Counted from the first letter of the stretch, positions 33,005 to 45,011 are shown. The stretch: DNA of 64,000 bases from Grifola frondosa (GCA_001683735.1 LUGG01000002.1:124001-188000), one strand, 5' to 3'. Notes: generated by a model not told the origin, from the sequence alone. Made by a program: numbers and translations.

Positions 33005-36000
33005 ATACACCTCTCGGTGACTTTCTATACTCCCCAAAATAAATCACACCTTTGCTGGAGTATGTATTCAAAAATTACAGGTTTATACTAGTCCAATGAA
33101 CGATTGGTGTTGTAATTACCAAAGTCATTCGTGATATCATGAATATGTCCACTTCTGTGCTGTTTATGAATTTTGGTCTTACGTGTCATTGGTCGAAACC
33201 TTGTCCTGCATGTTATTCAAAGTGTGTATCACATCTGCTGATGCTTATTTTTACTCCCAAATTCACGCCACATAACGGTAAATTGACTTACTACCATATC
33301 TCCAACCATCAGGATTGTTACCGTTCATATCTAACACTTACTCGCCACCATAAGCTGTCGATGTCATGCATGACAGTAGTGGTGTAGTGTACCCCATTGA
33401 AAAATGTTTCAACAAATATATATACAGCAGTTGGGAGGCAGCGATGATTTGTAAGCTTAGATCAGACATGGACGAAATCAGAAGAGCATGACCAAATAAA
33501 CATATATAGACACTTCACATGGTCTGTGCACTTTGTACATTTTCTACATATTGTGGCTCAATTCCCGGGTTTTGGTTGCCTCTCATTTTACAATAAAAAA
33601 AAGTAGCCACTGCATATATCATACCATTTGTTTTGTTGGTTTCTTCTTTAACGGTATGTAGTACTAACCCTTCAAGCAGTGTATCTTCGACTAAGCAACT
33701 GTGCTTTAGGATGTTTGATACTAATGAGCGGTCACCACCAGCATCGCCCTATGCACTGCAGTGGGCAGAGGTGAGATCATAACTTGTTTATAGCAATCAT
33801 CTCATATTAAATACAATTTGTATTGATGAAAGCTATCGAAAAATGTGGCAGATACAAAATCATTGCCCATAAAACCAAACGAAGATAGGCACAAGGGGTG
33901 GGACCTACGCAGACAGGCTATCAAAAAAAGTTGGGATTTGAGAGAAAAAGTGAAGAGGGAAGTTAAGTGTTCAATGAAGGTGACTAATAAAAGAAAGAAA
34001 ATGAAGAACTGTTCACCATGATGGTGTAGTAGATACTGTTCTGCCTGCTCTATAAATGTAATGTTATGTCCTCCATTTTTGATTCTGTCACTTAAACTCT
34101 TCCATTTTTTCAAAAAACCTCTTGTGGATGGCAAACAAACACTGCCCTGTAATCACAACACCAACAATTATCCTTCAAAAATTGAAAATCACAGTCATTG
34201 ATAAACTTCACTTATATGATACTGCTACCCATGTGCTGGCTGTAAGTAGTGTTGCCAAGCTTGGCTGAAACTGTCATAGGGAAAAATGACATTGTATGAA
34301 TTATACTCTATGGAATGTGGAGGCCATTTAAGTAGTGAAAGACAAAAATTGCAACGAGACAATCATTAGGCATGGGCCTGGGATTTAAGCAATACTTCAG
34401 CCTTTCAGTTCATGCATCATGAGGCTCCACGGTTGGGAATCAAGATATAACCTGAATCAGACTGCCTACTATCTGAATTGAATGTATAGTCTCATTGAGT
34501 GTCATCAGAGTTATAATAATCCCTTGCTGATGTTATGATGCTCCAACGTATGTCAGAACATCGGCCTGCATGCTCAAGCCCTTCTCTACACTCTTCTCAT
34601 AGCATATTATTATCTCCATATTAATTAACAAACCTGTCTGGGTTAGTAAAAACCATGCACCTTACTTTACTTTTATGAAGATATATATTGAATGGAATAC
34701 CAAAATAGAACAGGGTCTCTCCCATTCTGATAATTAAAAAAAAGGTCGTACGACTAGTGCTCCTGATGTCTCATCATAATTTCTTTTATATCAATTAGAA
34801 ACTTGCCTGAATGGAAAACAATGATATATCCGGCTCTATTGAGCAAATCTTCTGTAATAGTCAAGCTTGGTGTCTGAAACACTGCTCATTTCAGATATTT
34901 CTTATTTTGGATACCGTTCTCATTTTGGAACGTCTCATTTCGGATACCTTTCTCATTTGGTAGTTGCCTAAATAATCACTTGGCCTCAGTTTGGTCGGCG
35001 AGTGCACATAACTTGAGCACTGGCTTCATTTCATGCGATGACTTCAAGTGCACACAATCCATCATTAACGAGCTAAGGTATTGATATTGATATTCGCCAC
35101 CGCAGTCGTTAATGAGCCCACAATCCTGACAGATCGTGTGTACTTGGTGTGAGCCCATATCCAATCTCGAGCATTGATGGAGCTATCTGGACACTCACAT
35201 TTTATGCGAGCTAGAAACGCCTGTGTTGCTTTTGTAGTAATCTTTTGCAAGAAAGTTTTATAACAAAAGATTTGGTCAACTTTGCCAACCAAGGAACTTA
35301 TGTCTTATATGCTATGGTAAGTAGGACACGTTGATTGTCTTGCGGTATTCAACTCATCCAAATTACAGGGAGCAAAGGTCACTGCAGAGGCGATCTATAT
35401 TCACAGACAATGTCGCATAATGGTTATGATATCGTTGGCAATATCAGCTGGGTGACCCAACATGAAGGCTCTAACTTAACAAATCATAACAGCTTCTTCA
35501 ATCTGATGGACTTGACTCACACCACTAACCCCTTCTGAGCATATTGGGATGCTGTTCGAGCATAAATATCACTGCTTCGACTGTCGATGTCGTGGCCTAT
35601 CAGTATGTGTCGTCACTCCGGAACACTTTGCAGGGAATGAAAATCTACATGTTGAAGTTCGTATTCTGGATTCCAAGTGCTTTGAAAAAATTCAAGCCAT
35701 TTCCATGCACAGAGGCATCAATCAGATATGCTGAGGGCATGCTCATGGCGGTTAAATGACACTGCGCATTCACATCAATAATAGAGGACATCATACTTTT
35801 TGGAAGCTCAACGTCAGGTGTTCATGTCTTTGGTGGCAAGTAAGCTTATTTCACCTGTTCACTTCTTATTTGCATGCAGATCCTGCCACTCTTCCTCCCG
35901 GATGCATCGGGTTGAACATGATGGTTTGATGATATTGCAGATAGAAGTCATACTGGGAGTCCCCTGCAGGACAAAGGCAAGAAGCGAGCAGAGCAAGAAT

Positions 36001-36390
36001 TAGCTTCGAAGCTCCCAGCATCAGTGGGGACATTGAAAGTGAGGAAATGAAGCTGAAAGCTCCACCACCTTCACAATCAGTGAACTAGCTGACCGGTCTC
36101 AAAGTCTAATTGATACCGACTGTCATAATTAGTCCATTTTCTAATATTGTTTGAATCCGACATATTATATTTTGATATTGATTATATGTATCAATGGATA
36201 ACTTCACACAATTTGAAATCCCCCTACCATGGCATGACATGGGTATCTGCTAGTATGTTCAATGCAATCAAACAATAAAGTCTTTCATGATGTGATATCG
36301 ATTATTAAAGTCAGTGCTCCCGGTGCCTCATTACTATTTCTTTTATATTGATTCAGAACTTGATCTGTATGCTTGAACATCACATAAATA
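33005..36390. other. AT-rich stretch without a supportable gene
   Basis: Open frames are short and featureless (the longest is about 110 codons on the minus strand at 33,802-34,134, without a recognised domain). Near 34,885-34,965 a short motif TCTCATTTYGGATACC is repeated about four times with variants. I see no RNA gene. Confidence 0.5.
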
Positions 36391-36479
36391 ATATGGCATA
36401 ATACACAGACAGAATGCGACATGAAATTTAATGCTACAAGGTCGCTCCACTGGTTGATACCATTAGCGCTCCAGATACA

Positions 36480-37150
36480 GGAATACTATTTCCTCAATAT
36501 AAATTTTGAACCTTGTTCAAATTGCTAGCAACTGCATGTCCATCTGATTCAGGTATGTTAACATAATTGCAAGGGATAATAGAGTCAGTTGAACACACAT
36601 TCTAATTTATGACTCAGGTTGTCTTCATGACCAAACATCATTCATCTTCTCCTCAGTATAAATTCTGAAACTTGGTCAAAATACTTTCAAACTGCACATC
36701 CATATCTTTAGAGGACATAAGAACAGTTAAAATGTATAATGCAGTCAGTTGGATAGGTATTCTAATTTGTAAGCAATCTTCTCCCCCCTGGTCAAACACT
36801 ATTTCCTCCACATAAATTTGAAAACCCATTCAAATGACTCAAAACTGGATACATATCTTCTTCATGTCCATGTACATAGCTAGGAAACACAATCAAAGTC
36901 ATTGGAAACATATTGTAATTTATACCCCATGTTCTCCCCATGACAAAACATCATTTCCTCAACATAAATTCTGAACCTTGTCAGAATCATTTCAAACTGA
37001 ATGCCTATCCTCTCTGCATGTATAGACATCATGTGAAGAAAAATTGAGATGGTTGAGCATGTATCCCAATTTATGCCCCATGTTCTCCTCATGACCAAAC
37101 ATTATTTTCACAATATAAATTCGAATTCTTATCAGAATTACACCAAACTT
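36480..37150 (-). repeat. Degenerate tandem repeat, period about 155 bp
   Basis: Five units share the segment CCAAACATCATTTCCTCAAC followed by ATAAATTCTGAACCTTGTCA with substitutions. Unit landmarks lie near 36,489, 36,650, 36,801, 36,951 and 37,104, so spacing is 150-161 bases. The shared minus-strand frames at 36,880-37,288 are a by-product of the repeat. The period is close to one nucleosome, as in many satellites. Confidence 0.65.
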
Positions 37151-37390
37151 TGTATGACACATTAAGAGCACTATATAAAGATATTGGATGCATTTGCATG
37201 AATGTATGGGGTGGCCTTGAATTTTTATTGTGATCTCACTTTCACACATCTTGTAAAGCACACCAAGAGACTTTGAGACGCCAAACACTTAGATATCTTG
37301 GGAATGGCATTCTCCATAGGTGTGCTATACACCTACCAATTTTCAGGATGATTGGCAAACATCATATTATATATAATATATATATCAGAA

Positions 37391-40085
37391 GGTTACAAAG
37401 AGGGAAGCCAAGAAGAAGCTGAAGGCAGTAGCCGACGTCGAAATGGCTGACGCGCAGGCTGGTGCTACCCTGGACAAGAAAATCTCAGATGCTGTCCAGG
37501 CTGCCTTCAAGAAATTTGCGCCCCCCGCCCAAGTGAGTAACGTCGGTGAAGTTGACCTTGAACGGTCTTCAATAGCGGTTACTAATAAAGGTTTAGGCAA
37601 AAGGAAAGCAGACCCAGCCGAAGGGCAAGGGTACGGGCGGTCCGTACACCGCTTTCCTCGCTTTACACAAGGCGGGTCTAACCGGACCCCATCCTCTTCT
37701 AGGCAAGAAGTCCACCGCCAAAGCCGAGAAGAAGAAGGGCAACGCATCCGACTCTGCGAAGAAGCAGAACAAGTTGGGTGGGTCCGGCAAAGGGAAGGGC
37801 AAAGCGAAATAATCGCAATGCTGGCTAACAAGTCGTGGAGGTACGACTCTCCCAAAACTTACCCAGACGAATTGCTAATGTTGCCAACACCACTCGCAGT
37901 GGAGATACTAGTCGAACGTGCACCTTTGGAGTATAAGGAGGCTGCTAGATTCCGTTCACCTGTACATGTCGGTCCCGGTGTATACATACCGCCTCATCTT
38001 GCAATTCATGTATCCGCGTCGCTCCGTTTTATGATTTATCACTCTCCCAACTCTAAGGAAGTGCATGAAGCCTGGGATGACTTCAAGGAAAGGCTGCGAT
38101 GGCGCCTTTATTGGGAAAATTTATACGCCCGAAACCTTGATCGCGAGATACCCCCCTACGATCCAGACTATGAAGTTAAGAGGACCGAGGAGCGCTCTAC
38201 AGCCTCCCCAGCCAACGACTACGTTGAACTCGGCCTTTCAGAGGGAGACTTATATGTCGACACATACTGTCGCGATATTATACCCCTGATAAAGTCACAC
38301 TCTAAGCCGTCGGGGCTTGTGTGGCTGGACGAACTCAAAGAATATCTTGAAAAGAATAAATACTTTATTACTATGACGGATAAGAATCTAGGTAGTTGCA
38401 TAGTCACCCGACAATGGACGGTAGATAACTGTCTTGCGTTGCTCTCCGACCCGCGGAACTATAAGAAAATAGACCCCGCCGAGCGACAACATAGATTAGA
38501 GTTAATCGTACTTAAAATGAACATGATCGCTACATTAGCCAACGATCAGCTCAACCATGTTCAGCTAGCAGAGTTTTTGCGTTCTAAGTGTCCAAGCGAC
38601 CCGCACGAGGAACCGAAAGTCCCGGTTTTCTATGGAATACCTAAAATCCATAAAATACCAACAAAATTTCGGCCCATAATAACCCTGTCATTCGTGCGCT
38701 CAAGCACCCGCTGGCAAGTACGTTTCTAAAGTTCTCAAAAATCTTATAGCGGAAACCCGCTTTTGTATCAAGGGTTCAAAAGACCTTGCTACTCGATTTT
38801 CGAAACTTAAGCTCTCGGGCTTGCAAAAGTATTGGATAGTCTCAGGCGACATTGTTGCCTTCTATCCCAATGTCCCACTTGCCGAATGTTTAAATATAAT
38901 CACAAACAAAGTAACGCAAAGCGGACTACAAGAAGGCGCTTCATTGCACCTTTTTATATCTTGTATGCAAGCCGCATGTCGAGAGTTATTACTCGATTTC
39001 CAAGGAGAATCATATATCCAGCTGAATGGCCTCACAATGGGGGTCGCTTGTTCGCCAGACATGGCAAACTTGTATGCTGCGCATTATGAAGAAAAATCCT
39101 TCAATGACGGAGTGGCCGAAAACGCCCCGGTATGCCTGTATTTTACGGGCGTTACATTGACGATATGCTGGCCATTGTGCCAGCGAACAGCGCTGACCAA
39201 GCTTTACAATACGCAAAGTCTTGGATCCAGGTTGGAGACGTAGAAATCGAGTGGTCCGTGTCAGAATACAACACACCATTCTTGGATATGCTTGTGTATT
39301 TAGACCCGTTTGATCTCACTCGGGTACATCACAAGCCTTACGCAAAGGCACGGAACCATAAAGAACGAATACCATGGGCTTCTCACCACCCTAAAGATGT
39401 TAAGAAAGGTACTTACATCGGTGAGATGAGTCGACTAGCCGTTCTGAGTAGCAAACCTGAACACTACTCGGACGCCATTGAACAGCTTAAACAACTGTAC
39501 ATTGGGCGCGGCTATCCGCTCGACTTGGTCCGTAAATGGACTAATGACAACTACTCCAAACGTTGGGTAAAGAAACTCACTAACGTGAATAATGTTGCAG
39601 AAACTCCGTTTGTCATCAAGTCTCATTTCTCTCCCTCATGGTCTTTGTTCGACGTCCACAAATTGGGACAGTCTGTTGTAAATTCGTGGCTTGGCAGTAT
39701 GGCGTCTTACAGGGACGCAGCCAGCAAGTGGAACGAATTGACTGCTGATGCTCGATTTCTTGACCTGCGGACGGCCATAAATCCGGCCGCTCGCTCGTTT
39801 AGTGAAGCCGGCCACCTGGGGCCTCCTGCCACGGCAGAGAGTGTCCCCGACCGCGCCGGCCTCTCCTTTACGGGTGGGTTGGCACAGGTTGGTCATTCCA
39901 ATAGTCAAGAACTCGAACGGGTGGTCGATATCGGTACGATAGGATTTCACAACAAAAAATGGCTAGTAAGCCGACGACGCAATTATAATCTTGGCGATTT
40001 TGCGTCGATGTGGAAAAAGACTGTTCTCAATACTCGCTCATTTGATGACGAATTAAATGAAGTCGAACTGGACGATTGGGCATAA
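37391..40085 (+). pseudogene. Penelope-like element reverse transcriptase (EN-deficient, Coprina-like)
   Basis: The frame is open from about 37,391, with a Lys/Ala-rich start. A low-complexity basic segment follows (37,600-37,810) where an alternative frame is also open to a stop at 37,810-37,812. The RT core is clear: FYGIPKIHKIPTKFRPII (38,628-38,683), GDIVAFYPNVPLAECLNIIT (38,850-38,908), LNGLTMGVACSPDMANLYAA (39,025-39,083), YGRYIDDMLAIV (catalytic YIDD, 39,144-39,180) and the thumb segment PWASHHPKDVKKGTYIGEMS (39,373-39,432). This is the Penelope-like signature. After the thumb the protein runs to DDWA-stop at 40,085 without a GIY-YIG endonuclease, as in fungal Coprina elements. Two single-base frame breaks (near 38,682 and 39,135) interrupt it. 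The element would copy RNA into DNA at free 3' ends, but this copy is dead. Confidence 0.85.
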
Positions 40086-40135
40086 TACGTGCCACTTAGT
40101 GTATCAGCGGTCCCTTGATGGGTTCAAACCCCACA

Positions 40136-40196
40136 AAACCATACCTAACCGGACCTAACCGGATTTAAATGGAACCCTAACCATACCTAACCCTGA
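40136..40196 (-). repeat. Telomere-like (CCTAAC) repeats behind the retroelement
   Basis: The segment ACCATACCTAACCGGACCTA, then ACCGG...AACCCTAACCATACC and TAACCCTGAC, contains six units close to CCCTAA, the complement of TTAGGG. A further CCTAACCTAACCCAC lies at 40,895-40,910. The position 50 bases behind the reverse-transcriptase stop fits endonuclease-deficient Penelope-like elements, which are known to sit at telomeres. Confidence 0.65.
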
Positions 40197-40259
40197 CACT
40201 AATGTGTGCCTTAATCGGCACGAGACTTCATAAGTCACATGACATACCACGTGATTCCT

Positions 40260-40470
40260 CGACCTGCTGGACAGGTCACGTGAGTAGGCCAGGTGAACAC
40301 ACCTATGCACGTGCCGTACTTGGGCGCCCCGCGGGGTTATCCCTCGTACACTGCCACGTGCGGCGCTAGTAACACGAGCTTTTGCTTATGCAAGAGGCGC
40401 TCACGGGTTAGAAATAACCCGATGAGTAAGCCAAGTTATGTCACCGGGCCTTCGGCTCGGTCGGCATGAC
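40260..40470. other. Structured 3' region of the Penelope-like element
   Basis: Several inverted segments suggest RNA folding. One is CCGGGCCTTCGGCTCGG (UUCG-type loop, 40,442-40,460). Another is ACGGGTTAGAAATAACCCG (40,403-40,421). AAGTTATGTCA and TGACATCAACTT (40,433-40,477) enclose the first. No gene is seen from 40,090 to 41,440. Confidence 0.4.
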
Positions 40471-40783
40471 ATCAACTTGGTAAGAATAGACCGGAACATT
40501 GATCCGGTTCACACGCTATGTCATGTGTATTATAAGCAACCAATGCGGTCTCACGTATTATGATAATTGCAAGTGGTGCAATTGTAGTGCGAATTCTCAT
40601 TCGCTGGTAAGTTTGGAAAGGCGCTGTGTTGCCGGTAGCTCGGGCGGGTGATCGTACCACGTTTCATCGTGCTCTGCGTCCCACTTGGCCCCCTATCGGG
40701 TTCCTCGGCGACCGATTACATCTTACTAACTTAGTGGCCAGCCGGCCCTAAACTCCCACAGGTATTTAAACCTCAGGCAAATA

Positions 40784-40815
40784 GGCTGATGAGTCATTCG
40801 ACGAAAGCCGTCTTC
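40784..40815 (+). ncRNA. Hammerhead ribozyme-like core (candidate)
   Basis: CTGATGAG at 40,786-40,793 is followed by a small stem II (GTC-ATTC-GAC, 40,793-40,802) and GAAA (40,803-40,806). A possible GTC cleavage triplet lies at 40,810-40,812. This is the conserved catalytic core order CUGAUGA / stem II / GAAA / NUH. Stem III would be minimal, and stem I is not convincing by eye. Penelope-like elements are known to carry hammerhead motifs in their terminal repeats, and this lies about 700 bases behind the reverse transcriptase. Context and core agree; the full fold is unproven. Confidence 0.5.
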
Positions 40816-41040
40816 GCCCCCCTCAGGCAAGACACTTCCTTTTGCCTCTCCTCAGCCCTCCTTCACTCGCTCCGCTCGCTCAGTCGGGCATCCACCTAAC
40901 CTAACCCACATTAACGATCACTTCGACACACATAACTAACGTCAACGTTCACCTAAACCTCGCTCCGATTCACGTAACTAATATATTCCATATCGACGTC
41001 ATCCTAAACTCCCTATGTCCAAGATTATCTTTGGAATGTT

Positions 41041-41073
41041 TCTTATCTTATCTTATCTTATCTTATCTTATCT
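41041..41073 (+). repeat. TCTTA pentanucleotide microsatellite
   Basis: Six to seven copies of TCTTA in tandem. It may mark the 3' junction of the Penelope-like element, since such elements often end in short tandem repeats. That is inference. Confidence 0.7.
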
Positions 41074-41442
41074 CTGTGACCCTTTTTGCTTTTTCTTATA
41101 TGTTCTTTTTCTCGTGATCGAATGTATTCCATGAATCCCTGGCTGTATATGTTTTCCTGTACTTCACTGTCACCTGGAGCATTTGTGGAATTTTTTTTTA
41201 TTACTTCTTCGCAGGATTAATATTTGTTCCAGCGCCTGCTTTGTATTCTATCTGAGTTTGGCGCGTTTACTTCCTAACTTGTTTTTGCACAATGTACAGC
41301 TGGTTTGTGCGAAACTTTCTTCTGTTATATGAATGCTGGTTTTGTATATCACTTATCATTGAAATCACATTTTCCATCACGCTGCTACGCCGTGCCGTCT
41401 TTTCAACCTGGGCGGGTTCTTTAGACCATTCTGAATTCTAAC

Positions 41443-41883
41443 TTGCAAGTCTTCAGTCGATGCATATTCCCTGCTTCTGCATCTGGTCTTATTCTTGCTG
41501 TCAAATCCCGCAGTGGCTTTATGTCATGCGTCACGACCGCCTTTGATTCTTGCACCGAAGATGCCACTCACACCGTGTATGCATGGCGTCCCTCCGAAAG
41601 TGGCATAAATGACACCGGATACGTTCCCTGTGGTTGCTTAAAGATGGGAGAGTGGGCCGCTGGCCATCGTCTCCGCCTTCTACAATTAGTCCGATGCGAC
41701 GATATTGTGTTCGTCGTTTTGTCCCATGGCGGTGTCAAACTTTGTTCAGATCGTAAGCGTTGTATCTCGACAGTGGCATATTTATGGGCTCACAAGATGC
41801 TGGAAATGCGGGGTGCCGGATGCATTAAGGAAAGAGATGCGGAGATGACATATATCTCTGGTGAGTTAGCACATCATTTCTAG
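41443..41883 (+). CDS. Hypothetical protein, 146 codons
   Basis: The frame (ATG at 41,443, stop at 41,881-41,883) encodes a Cys-rich protein (about 10 Cys) without signal peptide or recognised domain. Codon use is balanced and GC-richer than the AT-rich island to its left. It lies between the retroelement and an F-box-like fragment. It may be one exon of a larger or decayed gene. No function is proposed. Confidence 0.3.
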   Translation: MQVFSRCIFPASASGLILAVKSRSGFMSCVTTAFDSCTEDATHTVYAWRPSESGINDTGYVPCGCLKMGEWAAGHRLRLLQLVRCDDIVFVVLSHGGVKLCSDRKRCISTVAYLWAHKMLEMRGAGCIKERDAEMTYISGELAHHF

Positions 41884-41889
41884 TGACAT

Positions 41890-42610
41890 GTTTGGCCTTG
41901 TCCTACAGGCCATTAGTCCTGCGCTCTACGCAGTAACGTTGCATCCAATATAACATCGTTGTTAGGAGAATTCGGCAATTGCGTGACTAGCGGTGAGCAC
42001 GAGCGATGCAAGGTAGTATGTAATCCTCGGGTCAGTAGCTCCGCGTCAGAAGCGCAATCTCCCACACGGAGCTGATTGGTGTCCTGGCCTCAAAAGCGCA
42101 CCGACGGTGTGCTTCCGTCTCTAGTGCTCTCCTTCGTAAGTGACGTCGAGCTTTGAGCGTGCATACCACGGCTAACAGAGCCCTGACCTCGCTCGAGGTC
42201 GAACGCAAGGAGTGCAGTTGAGTCAAGAAATTGAGGATATACGTTGCGACGAATATGCTCCCGCTCGTATGTCTTGAGCAGTACTTGGGATGGGAGGTGC
42301 ATTAGATCTATCTGCCTTGCAACATTGAACTGCCGAGAGCATTAATCGCTTGTGTCGCAGCTGCGTGGAAACATGGGCGCACCAAATTCTGTCTTGTTAT
42401 ATTGATTCTTTGTCCTCCAGCGGGAGTGGTGATGTGTCGCATGTGGGTTCACGATATGCGTATCCAATGCACGTTCCGATTCACGGAGAATGAACTCACC
42501 GTCTATTAGGTACACTCCGTTAACGTTAAAAGCACTCGTCATCGGAATATTCGCCCTAATAATAGCTTCAATGGATCATCAATAAGGAATGATCGTATTA
42601 GCCCTGTTGC
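41890..42610. other. No supportable gene
   Basis: Short overlapping frames on both strands without recognisable features. The right end leads into the F-box-like fragment. Confidence 0.4.
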
Positions 42611-42619
42611 TAATCGAGG

Positions 42620-43088
42620 TAAACAGGCGTGGCCGCTCGTGAAGAACTTCAAGTTACCTTGTTCCTCCACTTCGCCATCTCCTTTACTAGATGCCTGGAC
42701 TGATTTCGTCTTCCGCTGTCCCGCAATCGAAACACTGAAACTGCCCACCCTCTATGTTTCTCCAGTCATCTCCACTCGGAACACATACCCAGCCGACTCC
42801 CGTGTTTTACACACCCTACATGTCTCCGCGTCGGGCCTCCTTGTCGCTCGGCCGGAACCGGTTGCACGTTTCCTCGATCGCGCATTTCCGAACCTTGACG
42901 CTGCTCAGTATCTTGCCAAATTTGCCCGCCAGTATCGCGAGGCCAGGCAGCATGACGGTTGGAGACAGGTGTTTGCGGAGCTGGCGGCTTTGCAAGCTGT
43001 GCGATGTGAGCGGAAAGACGTGCGCCGTCCGCGTTCCCTAGTACGCAAGGTTAGCCTTCCCGCAACTTGCATAACGGATAGTCTCTAA
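42620..43088 (+). pseudogene. F-box-type protein fragment (C-terminal part)
   Basis: The open stretch contains AWTDFVFRCPAIETLKLPTL and a closing segment FPNLDAAQYLAKFARQYREA with a WRQVFAELAAL helix. This is typical of the C-terminal end of the large mushroom F-box/leucine-rich family, where a ranked list of cumulative scores ends in helices. The N-terminal F-box and the repeats are missing. It ends at TCITDSL-stop. The relation to the F-box gene at 46.7-48.4 kb is by general style, not by close similarity. Confidence 0.35.
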
Positions 43089-43434
43089 ATGCTTCTTCAG
43101 AAACAATCTGTGTAATGTTTAGCATGTCATGGCTTGTGTGCAATTTGCATCGCTCGATCACTAATCCTGCTGATCCAATCTTCATCAACCACCGCCATAC
43201 TTTACAGACACCAGGTTACTGTACGTCTAAGGCGGCGTATCTGTTGGCATCGAAATCTAGTAGGACAATGCGCTATCGATGCCAGCGGGTGGGTAATGAA
43301 TAGAGTAGGGCAAATCTTTTGAAATACAGATACAAATTTATTTCGTCATCGTAACAACATGCAGAGAAGACTAATTAGCCTGTGATATGACGAGCGAACC
43401 CAACTCCAAGTAAACACAAGATCTGACATCTGAC

Positions 43435-45011
43435 TTAGTAGCACTGCGAGTAGTAATCTGCAAGGTTCGTGAGTATACACCCAATTTGGTGATTAAATCT
43501 GGCACGCACCATTGAGAACGTGGCAAGTGAATGGCGCAATGCTATCAAGGAAAAGTCAGCTCAGAATCATATCGCAAGAATCGCGTGGAGAGCGCACCAA
43601 GCAGTCGCGCCAGTGTATCCGATACCACCGCACTGGCCGTACTCAGCGACAGTCCCAGCAGTCGGAGAGCTGACGGGAGGTACGACGGTGGAGGGAACCG
43701 AGGAAGTCTGAACATCAAATTAGTCATGCCTACTAGGAGCATACGGAGATACATACAATCGGGGCGGATGTCGGGGAGGATGTCGGAGACGACGGCGGAG
43801 CTGGGGAGCTAGCGCTGCTGCCGTACAGAGGGGGTCCAGGGATGATGTAAGTAGTCTCAGTCAATGCCGCTTGAGTGTAAATGTCGACGGTGACTAGATG
43901 ACGACAGTCAGAAATGTAGATGACAATCCGACAGAGCAAAGACAAACTTACGGCCGGGGTCTATAAATGGCCACAAGTTGATTTTTCATGTCAGTACTGA
44001 GGTACCGAGAAAACATGTGGACACGCACCGGTCGCCGAGTACGCTCCGGGAAAAGTCACGAGCTCGGCGCTGGTAGGGGCAAGAGATCCTCCGCCAGTAA
44101 TCAGGATTTGAGCGCACCTGATTTACGAATCATTAGTACCGATGTAATAATTATCGCGCCCACACTAACTCAGGGTAGAATTGCTATATTGTGCACGGTA
44201 TGAGTGGTTGGACTCAGTCTATTCGAATGAGAACGTACAGCGGGGAGAGAGTGAAGGGCGATCGTCTCGAAGCGGATGAGATAATTGCCGGAAGGAACGG
44301 TGGACGGGATCGTCGTGGTCCACGAGGAGTTTTGAGCGATCATCTCGCCGTCACCCCAGTATCCGTCACCAATAGTGCCGGAAAGAAGGCCAGCCTCATC
44401 GATCTTGAACTGTATATGGCGTCAGCGCTGTAGGTAGACAGTGTCCAGAATGCGATCTCAGACTCACCCATTGCAGTGTATTGGAATTTACGCCAGTACA
44501 GGTGGTGCCGGGGCATTGCGCGAGATAAGTAAGCTGTAAAATCCATGAGCTTTTCTCGCGAAGCGGGAGCTTGTAAACTTACCATGGGTCCGTAGGCGTG
44601 CGGCCAGACCTGGTTCCAGTACGCGGTGATCGCGGAGCCGGCGGCGACGGTCGCGGTGAGCTGCAAGGCACCAGAAGTGCCATCATCGTTGCAAGCTAGT
44701 TGGGGGTCGGTGGGATCGGTGATCGGGTTACTGTGATTGTGGAAATAGGTGAGGTTCCAGGGTCGGCGGCAGAACGGTGTGAACCTACTAGGTAGACCAG
44801 GGCCTCTCGATACTCGTTTGACCAACCGGAGTGTCGTAAGGCTAGAGAACATAGGTCAAGAATCGCTTAATGGTTTGAAAGAAAAAAGCAGGCGTACAGC
44901 CCAGCCCTGGTACCAGTTACCCGCATTAGAGTATGCCAAGACACCGCCATGGGCAAGAACCTTGGGCAGCGCGGCCGATGCGAGCGCGACGAGAGCAGTG
45001 AATGCGAACAT
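43435..45011 (-). CDS. AA9 lytic polysaccharide monooxygenase with C-terminal CBM1
   Basis: A copper enzyme that oxidatively cleaves cellulose chains outside the cell. I read 12 exons: 45,011-44,898; 44,841-44,789; 44,730-44,583; 44,533-44,468; 44,409-44,239; 44,183-44,170; 44,117-44,029; 43,960-43,952; 43,893-43,757; 43,707-43,598; 43,541-43,510; 43,457-43,435. All use GT-AG and give 321 residues. A 20-residue signal peptide (MFAFTALVALASAALPKVLA) is followed by His21, the N-terminal copper-brace histidine (HGGVLAYSNAGNWYQGW). The second copper His is in VWPHAYGP and the axial Tyr in QFYPECAQ. Other AA9 marks are TPVGQTSIERPWSTYNPITD, LACNDDGT and YLAQCPGTTCTG. A Ser/Pro/Thr linker leads to CBM1 (YGQCGGIGYTG...YYSQCY). 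No frame break was found, so it is probably functional. Confidence 0.92.

Noticed and set aside
40105..40135. tRNA 3' half (GGGTTCAAACCCCAC)
   Set aside because: A T-arm-like stem is present, but no acceptor or anticodon arms fit on either side.
43520..43812. Plus-strand frames inside the AA9 gene
   Set aside because: They are antisense shadows of the CBM1 and linker exons.
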